Notes under the pieces: generated by a model
Database searches by the model: none
What the model was told of the DNA's origin: nothing
Seen by the model: the letters and a program-made list of their open reading frames with translations, nothing else
Made by a program: the position numbers and the translations under genes
From: Naumovozyma dairenensis CBS 421
Lineage: Eukaryota; Ascomycota; Saccharomycetes; Saccharomycetales; Saccharomycetaceae
Assembly: GCF_000227115.2 (NCBI RefSeq)
Contig: NC_016481.1
Span: forward strand, 1,381,259-1,445,258
Length of the DNA stretch: 64,000 nucleotides
Reading direction: 5' to 3'
Shown: in pieces, positions 38,865 through 48,200 of the stretch
Numbering within the stretch: the first letter of the stretch is position 1
Layout of the letters: every line of letters starts with the position of its first letter

Positions 38865-40514
38865 ATGTTGAAAGATCTTATTAGTAGAGAAACCAAATTT
38901 ATTGAACAATGGTGGAGGTCACCTCGATTTGCCAATATAGAAAGACCATATACTGCCCTTGATGTTTTTAAACATAGAGGATCCATACCAAGATCGCAAA
39001 TCAAATATCCATCTTCAGTTCAAGCAAAGAAATTATTCAAACTACTAGAAAATCATTTTGAAAGAAAGAAACCGTTGCATACGCTAGGTGTTATTGATCC
39101 TGTTCAAATGACTCAATTGTCACGTTCTAAAGAAATGAAAGTGGTTTATTTATCAGGGTGGGCATGTTCTTCTACTTTAGTGTCGCCTTCTAATGATGTC
39201 TCCCCTGATTTTGGAGATTATCCATATACAACAGTACCAAACCAAGTGGAAAGAATCTTTAAAGCGCAAGAGTTCCACGATAAAAAGGCCTTTTTAAAAG
39301 TCGTCGAGAATGAAAGTAACGCAGAAGATATGGTTGATTACATGAAACCCATTATTGCTGACGGTGACATGGGCGGTAGTCCACATATGGTTATGAAATT
39401 ATCCAAATTGTTTGCTGAAAAGGGTGCAGCAGCGATTCATTTAGAAGATCAATTACTGGGTGGTAAACGATGTGGTCACCTTAGTGGTGCTGTTTTAGTT
39501 CCCACAGGTGACCATTTATCAAGATTAATTGCTTGTAGGTTTCAGTGGGATTTATTAGGTACTGAAAATCTGCTTATTGCAAGAACGGATTCCTGTAATG
39601 CAAAATTACTAAGTAGCTCTTGTGACCCAAGAGATCATGAATTCATTAAAGGTATTTCACATAGATTAAATAAACAAGATAGCATAGGGAAGGACCCAAG
39701 AGCGTGGAACGAAATTTTGGTGGATGCTGTATCTCGTAAACTAGATAATGATTCAATGGGCCAATTAGAGGAACAATGGTACCATGACAATGAGTTACTA
39801 ACCTTCGATGAAACCGTAGAGAGATTATTTTCTAACGAAGACTTCCAAAGATATTTAAGGACTAAAAGTATGATGATGGAGCAAGAGTTAAAAAGGCCAT
39901 ATTTGAGTTTGAAAGAAATGGAAATGATCGCTAATAAAATATGTCCTACGATTAATATTGGATTCGATTGGGATGCACCAAGGACAAAAGAGGGTTATTA
40001 TATTTTCAAAGGATGCATGGAAGCTGCCATTAGAAGATCATTAGTCTTCAGTCCATACTCTGATATGATATGGTTAGAAACGAAGACTCCTGATTTAAAA
40101 CAAGCCCAAATGTTTTCTGAAGAGATTCATAGTGTTTACCCACATATAAAATTAGTCTACAATTTATCACCTAGTTTTAATTGGTCAAATCATGGATATA
40201 CACCTGAGACATTGAAAACTTTCATTTGGGACTTAGCGCAAGAAGGATTTATTTTACAGTTAGTTTCTTTGGCTGGATTACACTCTGATGGATTGGCATT
40301 TTGGGAATTGGTTAAATCTTTCGAGAACAACGGGATGCAAGGTTATGTTAGTACAGTTCAGGAAAGGGAAAGAGAAATTGGATCTGATGTTTTGACTCAT
40401 CAACGTTGGTCTGGTGCAGAATACATCGATTCGGTTATGCAGGTGATTCAAAATGGTTCTTCTTCTCAAACATTGAGCACTTCTGGTGATGCTTTTACAG
40501 AGACTCAATTTTAA
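38865..40514 (+). CDS. ICL2: Icl2, 2-methylisocitrate lyase
   Basis: A 549-residue member of the isocitrate lyase family. The active-site loop is KRCGHLSG with C203 and H205, and the C-terminus ends SSQTLSTSGDAFTETQF, both as in S. cerevisiae Icl2 rather than Icl1. The enzyme splits 2-methylisocitrate to pyruvate and succinate in the propionate (methylcitrate) pathway, in mitochondria in S. cerevisiae. The S. cerevisiae protein has 575 residues with a basic presequence. Here the frame opens only 22 codons upstream of the ATG (stop at 38796-38798) and the N-terminus (MLKDLISRETKFIEQWW) is not an obvious targeting signal; there is also no SKL-type peroxisomal tail. Synteny with REC8 supports the call. 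Confidence 0.95.
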   Translation: MLKDLISRETKFIEQWWRSPRFANIERPYTALDVFKHRGSIPRSQIKYPSSVQAKKLFKLLENHFERKKPLHTLGVIDPVQMTQLSRSKEMKVVYLSGWACSSTLVSPSNDVSPDFGDYPYTTVPNQVERIFKAQEFHDKKAFLKVVENESNAEDMVDYMKPIIADGDMGGSPHMVMKLSKLFAEKGAAAIHLEDQLLGGKRCGHLSGAVLVPTGDHLSRLIACRFQWDLLGTENLLIARTDSCNAKLLSSSCDPRDHEFIKGISHRLNKQDSIGKDPRAWNEILVDAVSRKLDNDSMGQLEEQWYHDNELLTFDETVERLFSNEDFQRYLRTKSMMMEQELKRPYLSLKEMEMIANKICPTINIGFDWDAPRTKEGYYIFKGCMEAAIRRSLVFSPYSDMIWLETKTPDLKQAQMFSEEIHSVYPHIKLVYNLSPSFNWSNHGYTPETLKTFIWDLAQEGFILQLVSLAGLHSDGLAFWELVKSFENNGMQGYVSTVQEREREIGSDVLTHQRWSGAEYIDSVMQVIQNGSSSQTLSTSGDAFTETQF

Positions 40515-40748
40515 ACTTGTATGAAACGGGTCTAACACAATTATTACTCCTTTACATTTTTTTTACCATTTATAAATTATGGTCAGGTATTCTTTAGAAC
40601 CTGACTTGACTTGAAATACAAAAAGAACTACATTAAGGTCTTATTTAATATTGTTTATTTTTAAGCACCGATTAACTCGTTCGTTTTTTATTATGTTTTA
40701 TAAAGATGTTAAGAAGAAAACCGCAAGAAAGGATAGAGATTCTCATAC

Positions 40749-41345
40749 TTAGAAATTTTGTTGCATTTCTTGTAATTTACTTTTAGCAAACCCCCAAGCA
40801 CTCATCAAACCCTTATCCAAATCTAAAGTAACCGGTTCTTCATCAGTTGGTTTTGACACTCTTGCCGCAATAGTAGCAGCGAAATTTTCCATAATGATCC
40901 CATTATCGATACTTTCATCAATGGCCAATAGGACTTCATCGTAATGTTCTTGAATATTTCTTTTATCTACACCACCATATGGGCCCATGATCATATCGAT
41001 TGATGATTTGATACCTGTTAAAGTGTCATCCAATATGATTTCATTCCCATTGATGGGACCAATTACATATAATGTGATATCTGAAGTATGTTGATAAAGA
41101 ATCAAATGATCATTAAAAATGATGATTTCGTCATCTTGTTTACCTAGTTTGGCATGCAATTTGGATTCAAATTCTTCTTGCTTTTTCACTGTTTTGAAAT
41201 GAGGATGTAGTAAAGAAATTGCTTTGGAATCTGTCTTGGTTTGTTGCTGTTCTAAGGAACCATGAGGAGGTTCATAGTATTTGGCGTATAGTCGTTTACC
41301 TTCTGAGTCCAATATTAGAACAGCTTCCACAGTGTACAATGACAT
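40749..41345 (-). CDS. RET3: Ret3, zeta subunit of COPI coatomer
   Basis: A 198-residue protein, close to S. cerevisiae Ret3 (189). It has the small adaptin/longin-like fold: the opening strand LYTVEAVLILDSEGKRLYAKYY, then a helix with KQEEFESKLHAK, FNDHLILYQH, and DEVLLAIDESIDNGII near 134-149. Zeta-COP is part of the coatomer coat of Golgi-to-ER transport vesicles, paired with the gamma subunit. It converges with ICL2 over 234 bp. It corresponds to YPL010W and starts the YPL-like block. A (TCTG)5 microsatellite lies 72 bp upstream. Confidence 0.95.
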   Translation of the reverse strand: MSLYTVEAVLILDSEGKRLYAKYYEPPHGSLEQQQTKTDSKAISLLHPHFKTVKKQEEFESKLHAKLGKQDDEIIIFNDHLILYQHTSDITLYVIGPINGNEIILDDTLTGIKSSIDMIMGPYGGVDKRNIQEHYDEVLLAIDESIDNGIIMENFAATIAARVSKPTDEEPVTLDLDKGLMSAWGFAKSKLQEMQQNF

Positions 41346-41859
41346 GATGTATATTAATTGGGTTTAAATAAGGACTGTACGTAGTATGCTACTTACTAAT
41401 TGGCCTGTCCTATCTATCTGTCTGTCTGTCTGTCTGCTCTGTCAACTCAACTCTCTGTATATACTCTACACTTCTAGCTGACACTCTGGTTATTATTAAA
41501 TAAATAATCATATAAAATATTCTATACATTTCCAGTTCAATTTGTTCTGTTTCTCTTTTCGGGCGAAATAAATCAGGGTAACATCAAAATTATCTATAAT
41601 TCCAATTTACCTTCCAGTAAGGTGACTGGAATATTAGAAAACATCAAAATCACATGACCTGGAGTCCTGGAAAAACCCAGAAAATTATATTTTGTTATGG
41701 TAAAGCTATATATTTGATGAAAAGACTAGATAGATATAGAAACATTTTGGATAATATTTTACATAGTTGAAAGGCTAAGGGGTTCAGAGCCTCATTTCAG
41801 CTCGTTTACTAGGTTTGGGCTAGTAGAATTTATTACCAAGTACTGTACCCTTGAAAAAA
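41346..41859. other. Divergent intergenic region between RET3 and TAF3
   Basis: About 510 bp shared promoter. It contains a TCTG microsatellite (41417-41436). The string ATCACATGA near 41649 resembles a CDEI/bHLH half-site but has no centromere context. No RNA gene seen. Confidence 0.55.
41417..41436. repeat. (TCTG)5 microsatellite
   Basis: Five perfect TCTG units in the RET3 promoter, preceded by two related TCTA/TATC steps. Likely length-variable. Confidence 0.9.
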
Positions 41860-43191
41860 ATGACCTCAAATAAAGATTTCTACTTTGGTTTACTCCGAGT
41901 GTCAATGATTCAATTACTAAAATCTCAAGGCTTCGATAAAAGTAAACCAACAACAATTGACACAATCACAGATTTATATTTGAAATTTTTAACATTATTG
42001 ATATCGGAAATAACAAGAATTGCTCAAGCTAGGGCGGGAAACCATAATGAATTGTTAGATCAATCGGTCGTTTTACAAGACATCACTTTAGCAATGACAA
42101 ATCTTGGCATAATCAATCCTACTAATAAATTAGACGTATATGACGAAAATCCAGAAGTAATAAATGATTTGGGACTAATCAAATTTAAAGATTGGTATGA
42201 GAACAGCTTAAAAGTTCAAAACGCTAGAATTGTAGCATTACCAGTCCCAGAACTTTTGCTACTTAATGACAATCCCGATAATAATAAGGAAAATATATTA
42301 CTGGATCCGACTAATAAAAACATACCTAACAGCATGGATTATACTCAATCTAGCATTATAGGATCTACAACGGCAACGGCAACGGCAACGACTGCTACAG
42401 GAACAACAATGATTCCAGATTTCATTAATCAATTACAGAACCCAAGTCAACAAAACGATACCTTTGCCCTAGAAGAAGAGAAACGAAGACAAGCGAAAAT
42501 TCAACAAGAAAATGATCTAATTGAAGAACTCATCAATGACGGTGATGTAGATGATTGGATTAGATCACTCATTGCGAGGCAAAGATTAAATTTAACGCAT
42601 AATAAATTATACCTATCTAAAAAATTCAATAATCCTAATCCTTCCGAAAGGAACGATGAAGATGGATTTGTTTGGACATTAAACAATTTGCCTCATCTAC
42701 CTGGTCTCAAATATTCTATATTGGAAAATCCATTAACTAATACTTATAATAATGTTAAATTGATTGCTCCAGATCAATTACTTCCGAGAATCACATCTTT
42801 CACGGACGAAGAAAATGAAAATGATACTATACGAACTAAAAAAATAATGGAAACATTAAATCATTTATTACCAATCATGAACCCAGAAAATAAGTTAGAG
42901 AATATCATATTGTCGTTCGAAGCATTACCATCATCTGATGAAGAAGAAAATAATGAAGACGAGGACGTCCGGAAAGATGAAGATGATGACATAGATATGG
43001 ATCCTAATGAAACTAACGTACATAACTATAATAATAATAATAATACTAAAACGGTTGGAAGTTTCAATTTCAATCAAAGCATTGATACTAAATATGCTGA
43101 ATTACAGGATATGGATAACACTTTCCAAAGAAGACATTCCCTCGAGTTTGACTCCACAAACAACCAATTCGATTATAATTCGGAATTTTAA
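41860..43191 (+). CDS. TAF3: Taf3, TFIID subunit (TAF47) with histone fold
   Basis: I start at the ATG at 41860 (MTSNKDFYFGLLRVS), because the in-frame codon at 41851 is TTG and S. cerevisiae Taf3 begins at the equivalent point (MTTNNDFYFALLRIS, from memory). The protein has 443 residues against 353. The N-terminal histone fold covers about residues 5-85 and pairs with Taf10 in TFIID. A DDWIRSLIARQRLN helix follows near 230. The C-terminus matches the Taf3 tail (DTKYAELQDMDNTFQRRHSL). The insertions are Asn-rich or acidic, plus a Thr/Ala run encoded by ACGGCA repeats near 172. It corresponds to YPL011C and faces RRP12 tail to tail over only 158 bp. Confidence 0.94.
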   Translation: MTSNKDFYFGLLRVSMIQLLKSQGFDKSKPTTIDTITDLYLKFLTLLISEITRIAQARAGNHNELLDQSVVLQDITLAMTNLGIINPTNKLDVYDENPEVINDLGLIKFKDWYENSLKVQNARIVALPVPELLLLNDNPDNNKENILLDPTNKNIPNSMDYTQSSIIGSTTATATATTATGTTMIPDFINQLQNPSQQNDTFALEEEKRRQAKIQQENDLIEELINDGDVDDWIRSLIARQRLNLTHNKLYLSKKFNNPNPSERNDEDGFVWTLNNLPHLPGLKYSILENPLTNTYNNVKLIAPDQLLPRITSFTDEENENDTIRTKKIMETLNHLLPIMNPENKLENIILSFEALPSSDEEENNEDEDVRKDEDDDIDMDPNETNVHNYNNNNNTKTVGSFNFNQSIDTKYAELQDMDNTFQRRHSLEFDSTNNQFDYNSEF

Positions 43192-43349
43192 GTAACATTC
43201 ACTGTATCTTCTTAATATTTATAGACTTCAAGAATTCAAGAATTTTTCTTTTCAACTTGAGTTATTTCTTCTTCCCTTTTTTGGTTATCTAATATACAAA
43301 TTTTATATTATTTTTCTTAATCTATATACGTAGCAATAATATAATATGA

Positions 43350-46300
43350 TCATAATTTCCTTCTTGACTTAAATTTAGAATTCTTTTTGAAATTCTTACC
43401 AATTTTGTTATTCTTTGTGGATATGTTTCTTCTAGTCGATGATTTTCCGTCACCTTCATCATCACTGAATCCGTCATCATTCTTCGAATTCTTTTTGAAC
43501 TTTAATTTATTCTTTTGACCTCTTACGGGACCATTTTCAACAGCTTCCAAATATGCATTAATACCATTAGTGACAGATTTTAATGGATCATCATTATCTT
43601 CACTAGTGTTCTTGTTCCCCTTCATAATTAATTTACCTTCAGAATCAAAACTAAATGCTTCATCCTTCAATAATTTCTTCTTTTGGTTCTTATTCAATTT
43701 CTTTGGCATACTTGATGAAATATGTGCCAGAGTTTCTGAATCTAATAAATCTAATGGATTTTCACCTGACTCGACAATAAATTGCTTAGAACCTTTCTTC
43801 TTTCTATTTCTTTGTCCTTGACCATGTTCATTATCTGAGGCTTCGCCTTCTTCATCAGAACCATAAATAGCTTCATCAAAAGCTGTCATAAATTTAGATG
43901 CCTTTGATGAACTAGAAGATCCTGCGATAACGTCAGCATCGTCATTTTCTCCCTTACGTTTATTTCTATTACGCGTCTTTCTGATATTTGTCAATAATTT
44001 TTGATCTTCCTCAGGGAAATTCGCTTCCACATATTCATATCCAAACCTTCTAATCAATCTTTCAATTAAATGTTTCACCTTAGCTTTGAAATGGCCAGAA
44101 TGTTCATGTGACCAACGTAACAATTTTGGTAACAATTCAGGGACTTTTGGTCTCATTAACTCATCTGATAATCCCAAGATACAAACTTTAACGAAACCAA
44201 TGGCACTTTTAACAATTTCTCTTGAATTTGAAGTCAAATATAATTCAACGGTATCATAGATTTCCATAAGAACTTCAGCATTTAATTCATCTTTAAACTC
44301 AAAAACAAGACATGCATAAGCAGTAATTGTACTACTAACCATATGTTGTGATTCACCAATTAAACCAGCTGAAATGATTTTGAAAAATTCAGAAATTGAT
44401 GATGGCTGATCTGGAAGAGATTCATCATAACCTGGAATAGTTGCTAATTTAATCACACCATTTGGTTCATCCATCTTCTTACCCATACAAATTAATGTTT
44501 CAAATGCCATATCTCTTGATTTCTCATTGACGTCTTTTGTACCTAAGATAATTTCAGCAACGATCCTAACAATGAAGGATAAATGGTCTAATGGTAATAA
44601 TTCCACAATGGTTTTGATAGCGGAAAATCTAACTGATTTAGCTGAAGTTTGAACAGTTTCTGCACTGTCAATCATAATTTTTTCGATATCAGAAATATAT
44701 GAACTTACTGCAAGGGACCCAGTTGGTAATTCAGATAATTTTGTAATAATTCTGTAAGCTCTTTTTTGAACCAAGGCATCCTTGGAGGAACTTGTAGTAC
44801 CAAAGATGGCAAATAATGCATTATATGAATTTGATGGGATATATTTAGCCATGCAAACAATTAAATCTAATAATGTTGCGGTTAATTGAGTCTTAGGCTT
44901 TTCTGATTGATGTTCATTGTTAGATTCTTCATTCATTGCATTTTTCAATAATCCACAGACATTGTTGAAAGTCATTTCAAGGTCGGATTCTGATGTAATT
45001 TGTAAGTATGCTTCAATGGTTTCCAAAATGTAACCTCTTGAATCAGGTGATGTTTGAGTATAAACGTTGAAAAGAACACTTAATAGATTGACAGATTTGG
45101 TTTGTAGATATTCAACGTTCTTCTTGGCTTCACTTGCTGGGAATCGTTGTTGTATTAAGACGTCATCAGAAAGAGCACCATTTGCATATAGGCAATTGCT
45201 TTCTACAAGTACTTTCAAAGAATGACATAGAGTTGTCCTCAAATCGACCTTAGTGTATAACAAAGATGATAATTCTGAAGCAAATTCATCAGTGAATGAT
45301 TCTCTCAAATCGATTGGTAATTCACAGAAATGTGGTAAAGTGGACCAAAGTTGATCGACAACAGTTTGGAAAATTCTCAATTGAACAGATTCTTTTGGTA
45401 AAGATTCGAACTTGGATTCAAATGAAGTAATTAATGGTGATATGTCTTTAATGAAAGTTTCTAATTTAGCGTTCTTAGTATAATCTCTCAAGATTGGTAA
45501 TAACCAAGCTCTACCAGGTTGAGAATCAGATGGATCAATTAAATTTAATGGTAATAATTCCAAAACTGCTTCTGGACCAATGGCGGAGATAGCTTCGCCG
45601 ATAACATTTTCAGCTTCGTTACTAAATTCAAGGAAATTTTCTTCATTACATCTCCATTTATCCACTATTTTTAATGGCGCCAAAAGAGCTGGAGTTGATC
45701 TGTATCTGAACTTCTTGAATGCAACTGCGACGGTGTTTAAGATTTCCTTTGCACAATGGGTATATTTTATAGAGAGAAAAGTAGTTAAAAGATCAGAAAT
45801 CTCAACAATGACACGGTTAACCGTTTCAAAAGTCTTTTCATCAGTAGCTGGAGGATACAACAGTAAATTATCTTGAACGGATTCAGTCAATAAGGCCATT
45901 AAACATTGTGAAGCGCTCACATAAACTTCAGGCGTTTCACTTTTCAAATAAACAGATAATACTTTGAAAACCTCAGGGATCTTAGATAAACATTTTAATG
46001 GCTGATGCACTGAATAGGTGGCCATACCCTTAGCAACGACTGCAATCCAAGCACCAGCTAAATGAGAATCTGTATTGGAAGGTTTCAAAGTGAAAATTGT
46101 ATCAATAACTTTTAAAAAATTACTTTCAGCCAATCCGGAAATTGATGAAGTTTCAGCCATTGATTTGAAAAGGTTTTCAAAACATTGGAATGCAGCAGAG
46201 ACTAAATATTGTTCTGAACTTCTGGTGACTCCTAATAATATGTCACACAATGATTCAATCTGCGCGATGGGCCATTGACCCGAAGCTATGATGGCACCAA

Positions 46301-47045
46301 TTAATCTTAAAGAACGAATGATCTTGTTGTTTATTTCTTCAGCTAATTCATTATTATTTGATTTCAGTTTTTTATTGGAAATATTGGATAATTCATTCAA
46401 GTTATCATTTAATGATTTCACAGCAAAATCAGCAATACCATTGGCCGCGACATGTTCAGCTGTGGGTGCAGCAGGCGGATGACTTAATATATTGTTGATT
46501 GCTTCTAGAGCTCTCTTTCTTACTTTCGGTCTTGGATCTAATGATAATTCCAGTAAACCCTGTAACCCTCTCTTTGGAGTGATAGTTAAATTGTGAGTGT
46601 TATTCCAAGCTTGTGCGTCTTGAGCGATCAATAATGACTCTAAACAACCGATGGCTGATCTAATTAATGGTGCAGCAGATTTTTCATCTGTGATACATGG
46701 TGCAACTTTAGTCAATATGTCCGAAAATTTTGACCTTAGTAATGTTTTTGGAGAATAATGGAAGATTATATCTAATAGGTAAGTACTTGATGTAGCTAAT
46801 TGCAAGTCATTGATAGAATGTGTTTCTGGATCCATAGATTGGTCTAGAAGTGACATGAATGACACTAGATAGTTCACTAAATTCTTGGAGATATCATTTG
46901 ATTCTTGATCTTGAATATTTTCTTCCACAGCTGAAAGGATGATGGCAATATGTTTTTGATTATCTAATTTGGAATCGATTTGTGATCTGATTTTGGATAA
47001 CTTATCTTCCAATTCCAGAAGAAAGGCTACTTGCTCTTGATCCAT
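43350..47045 (-). CDS. RRP12: Rrp12, HEAT-repeat ribosome biogenesis and export factor
   Basis: A 1231-residue protein, the same size as S. cerevisiae Rrp12 (1228). Most of it is helical HEAT/ARM repeats (for example LSLDPRPKVRKRALEAINNIL near 165-185). The C-terminal ~200 residues are charged, with basic nuclear-localisation-like clusters (RKTRNRNKRKG) and end in KNSKFKSRRKL. Rrp12 binds pre-40S and pre-60S particles and Ran, and is needed for their nuclear export and for rRNA processing. The promoter carries an RRPE and a PAC box (47200-47221), the pair typical of ribosome-biogenesis genes, which independently supports the call. It corresponds to YPL012W. Confidence 0.97.
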   Translation of the reverse strand: MDQEQVAFLLELEDKLSKIRSQIDSKLDNQKHIAIILSAVEENIQDQESNDISKNLVNYLVSFMSLLDQSMDPETHSINDLQLATSSTYLLDIIFHYSPKTLLRSKFSDILTKVAPCITDEKSAAPLIRSAIGCLESLLIAQDAQAWNNTHNLTITPKRGLQGLLELSLDPRPKVRKRALEAINNILSHPPAAPTAEHVAANGIADFAVKSLNDNLNELSNISNKKLKSNNNELAEEINNKIIRSLRLIGAIIASGQWPIAQIESLCDILLGVTRSSEQYLVSAAFQCFENLFKSMAETSSISGLAESNFLKVIDTIFTLKPSNTDSHLAGAWIAVVAKGMATYSVHQPLKCLSKIPEVFKVLSVYLKSETPEVYVSASQCLMALLTESVQDNLLLYPPATDEKTFETVNRVIVEISDLLTTFLSIKYTHCAKEILNTVAVAFKKFRYRSTPALLAPLKIVDKWRCNEENFLEFSNEAENVIGEAISAIGPEAVLELLPLNLIDPSDSQPGRAWLLPILRDYTKNAKLETFIKDISPLITSFESKFESLPKESVQLRIFQTVVDQLWSTLPHFCELPIDLRESFTDEFASELSSLLYTKVDLRTTLCHSLKVLVESNCLYANGALSDDVLIQQRFPASEAKKNVEYLQTKSVNLLSVLFNVYTQTSPDSRGYILETIEAYLQITSESDLEMTFNNVCGLLKNAMNEESNNEHQSEKPKTQLTATLLDLIVCMAKYIPSNSYNALFAIFGTTSSSKDALVQKRAYRIITKLSELPTGSLAVSSYISDIEKIMIDSAETVQTSAKSVRFSAIKTIVELLPLDHLSFIVRIVAEIILGTKDVNEKSRDMAFETLICMGKKMDEPNGVIKLATIPGYDESLPDQPSSISEFFKIISAGLIGESQHMVSSTITAYACLVFEFKDELNAEVLMEIYDTVELYLTSNSREIVKSAIGFVKVCILGLSDELMRPKVPELLPKLLRWSHEHSGHFKAKVKHLIERLIRRFGYEYVEANFPEEDQKLLTNIRKTRNRNKRKGENDDADVIAGSSSSSKASKFMTAFDEAIYGSDEEGEASDNEHGQGQRNRKKKGSKQFIVESGENPLDLLDSETLAHISSSMPKKLNKNQKKKLLKDEAFSFDSEGKLIMKGNKNTSEDNDDPLKSVTNGINAYLEAVENGPVRGQKNKLKFKKNSKNDDGFSDDEGDGKSSTRRNISTKNNKIGKNFKKNSKFKSRRKL

Positions 47046-47199
47046 GGTACTTGGTGTTAATCTTAATAAAGGTAATGTATAGAAAGATAGTGCCTTCTTG
47101 CTTCTTTTTTGGAGCGACTTATAATATTTATTTTTTAATAACTTTCTCGTAATATGTTAATTCATCAATTATCTTCATGCTTTATGCATACATAGAGAT

Positions 47200-47221
47200 A
47201 AATTTTTCATTTTGCGATGAG
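47200..47221. promoter_or_regulatory. RRPE (TGAAAAATTT) and PAC (GCGATGAG) ribosome-biogenesis boxes
   Basis: AAATTTTTCA at 47200-47209 is the reverse of the RRPE core TGAAAAATTT (Stb3), and GCGATGAG at 47214-47221 is an exact PAC box (Dot6/Tod6). They lie 155-176 bp upstream of RRP12, with the usual close spacing. Confidence 0.85.
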
Positions 47222-47324
47222 CATTGCAAAAAATTTTATGTAGCCCTAACAAAACTATTATATAGGGTTAAACCATTAAGCCCCCAAAAAAGAAAGCTTC
47301 AAAACACAAACCCTTATTTTTTCA

Positions 47325-47332
47325 TTACCCGG
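47325..47332 (+). promoter_or_regulatory. Reb1-type site TTACCCGG upstream of MRPS16
   Basis: Exact Reb1 core 154 bp upstream of the MRPS16 start and 104 bp from the PAC box, consistent with an insulating or nucleosome-clearing site in a divergent promoter. Confidence 0.55.
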
Positions 47333-47485
47333 GGAAACTATTTCAGAAATTTTAGAATTAAAGGATTTGAAGATATTTCTCCAGTCACTACAAATAAGCA
47401 AGCCTATCCTGTAGATCGGTATTACGAAAGAAAACGGTAACTTTGCAAACAACACTATCTAAGTCTGGCAGAGAAAAGTGCAAGA

Positions 47486-47848
47486 ATGACTTGTGGATTA
47501 GTAAGGATAAGACTGGCTCGCTTTGGTAGAAAAAATGCACCACTTTATAACATAGTGGTAACGACTAAAAAGAAAGCAAGAGATGCCAAACCCTTGGAAG
47601 TATTAGGGACATATAATCCAATTCCTAAGATTATTACACCATATGAACGAAAAAGAGGTATATTGCCTACCAAGGATGTAGAATTAGATTTTAGTAGGGC
47701 AAAATATTGGATTGGTGTTGGTGCTCAACCTACTGAGACTGTTACTAAATTATTGAAAAAATGTGGGATATTAAGTGAAGAATGGGGGAAGCAATATACT
47801 GCTAGTCCAAGGAAGATTATTGAAGAAAGGCGAGAAATCATTGAGTAG
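47486..47848 (+). CDS. MRPS16: Mitochondrial small-subunit ribosomal protein bS16m
   Basis: A 120-residue protein, one residue from the S. cerevisiae length (121). The bS16 signature [20 protein letters not shown] (residues 6-25) is followed by [11 protein letters not shown] and the segment [18 protein letters not shown] near 79-96. It is a component of the mitochondrial 37S subunit. There is no cleavable presequence, as is usual for this protein, which enters with an uncleaved N-terminus. Corresponds to YPL013C, head-to-head with RRP12. Confidence 0.96.
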   Translation: MTCGLVRIRLARFGRKNAPLYNIVVTTKKKARDAKPLEVLGTYNPIPKIITPYERKRGILPTKDVELDFSRAKYWIGVGAQPTETVTKLLKKCGILSEEWGKQYTASPRKIIEERREIIE

Positions 47849-48200
47849 TTGGGAAATGTAAGAACCGCGCTAGGGTCAAATGAAAATATTCATGTAAATA
47901 ACTTTAAAGTGAAAATGTCGAGGTTTAGAGCAATGTAATTCAATATCGCTAGACTATCTAACATGTTAATAAACTCAGCATGTTCATGATATATGAAAGG
48001 AAAAAACGAGAGGAAAAAATATATATATTAGAAGCATTCATTAAAAAAAAATTATAATAATCAAATTATTATTTATTAATGTCTATGTATTTTTGTCGTG
48101 TCGTGTTATATTTTATTCTATAGTCCTTAAAAGGCGATGGAAGCTAGGTGAAATGAAAGAAAGAATATATAAATATATTTAATATATATTGTATCCTGTG
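47849..48200. other. Convergent intergenic region between MRPS16 and CIP1
   Basis: About 350 bp of strongly AT-rich DNA with TATATATA tracts at about 48020 and 48170 that probably serve 3'-end formation for both genes. No other feature seen. Confidence 0.55.

Larger units (their letters stand above)
47046..47485. other. Divergent promoter of RRP12 and MRPS16
   Basis: About 440 bp containing RRPE and PAC boxes (47200-47221) and a Reb1-type site (47325-47332). The ORF running 47177-47440 is unlike any protein I know and covers these promoter elements, so I treat it as noise. Confidence 0.7.

Noticed and set aside
41649..41657. ATCACATGA as a centromere CDEI
   Set aside because: No AT-rich CDEII or CDEIII follows on either side.
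47177..47440. 87-codon ORF upstream of MRPS16
   Set aside because: It covers the RRPE, PAC and Reb1 sites of the divergent promoter and has no protein features.
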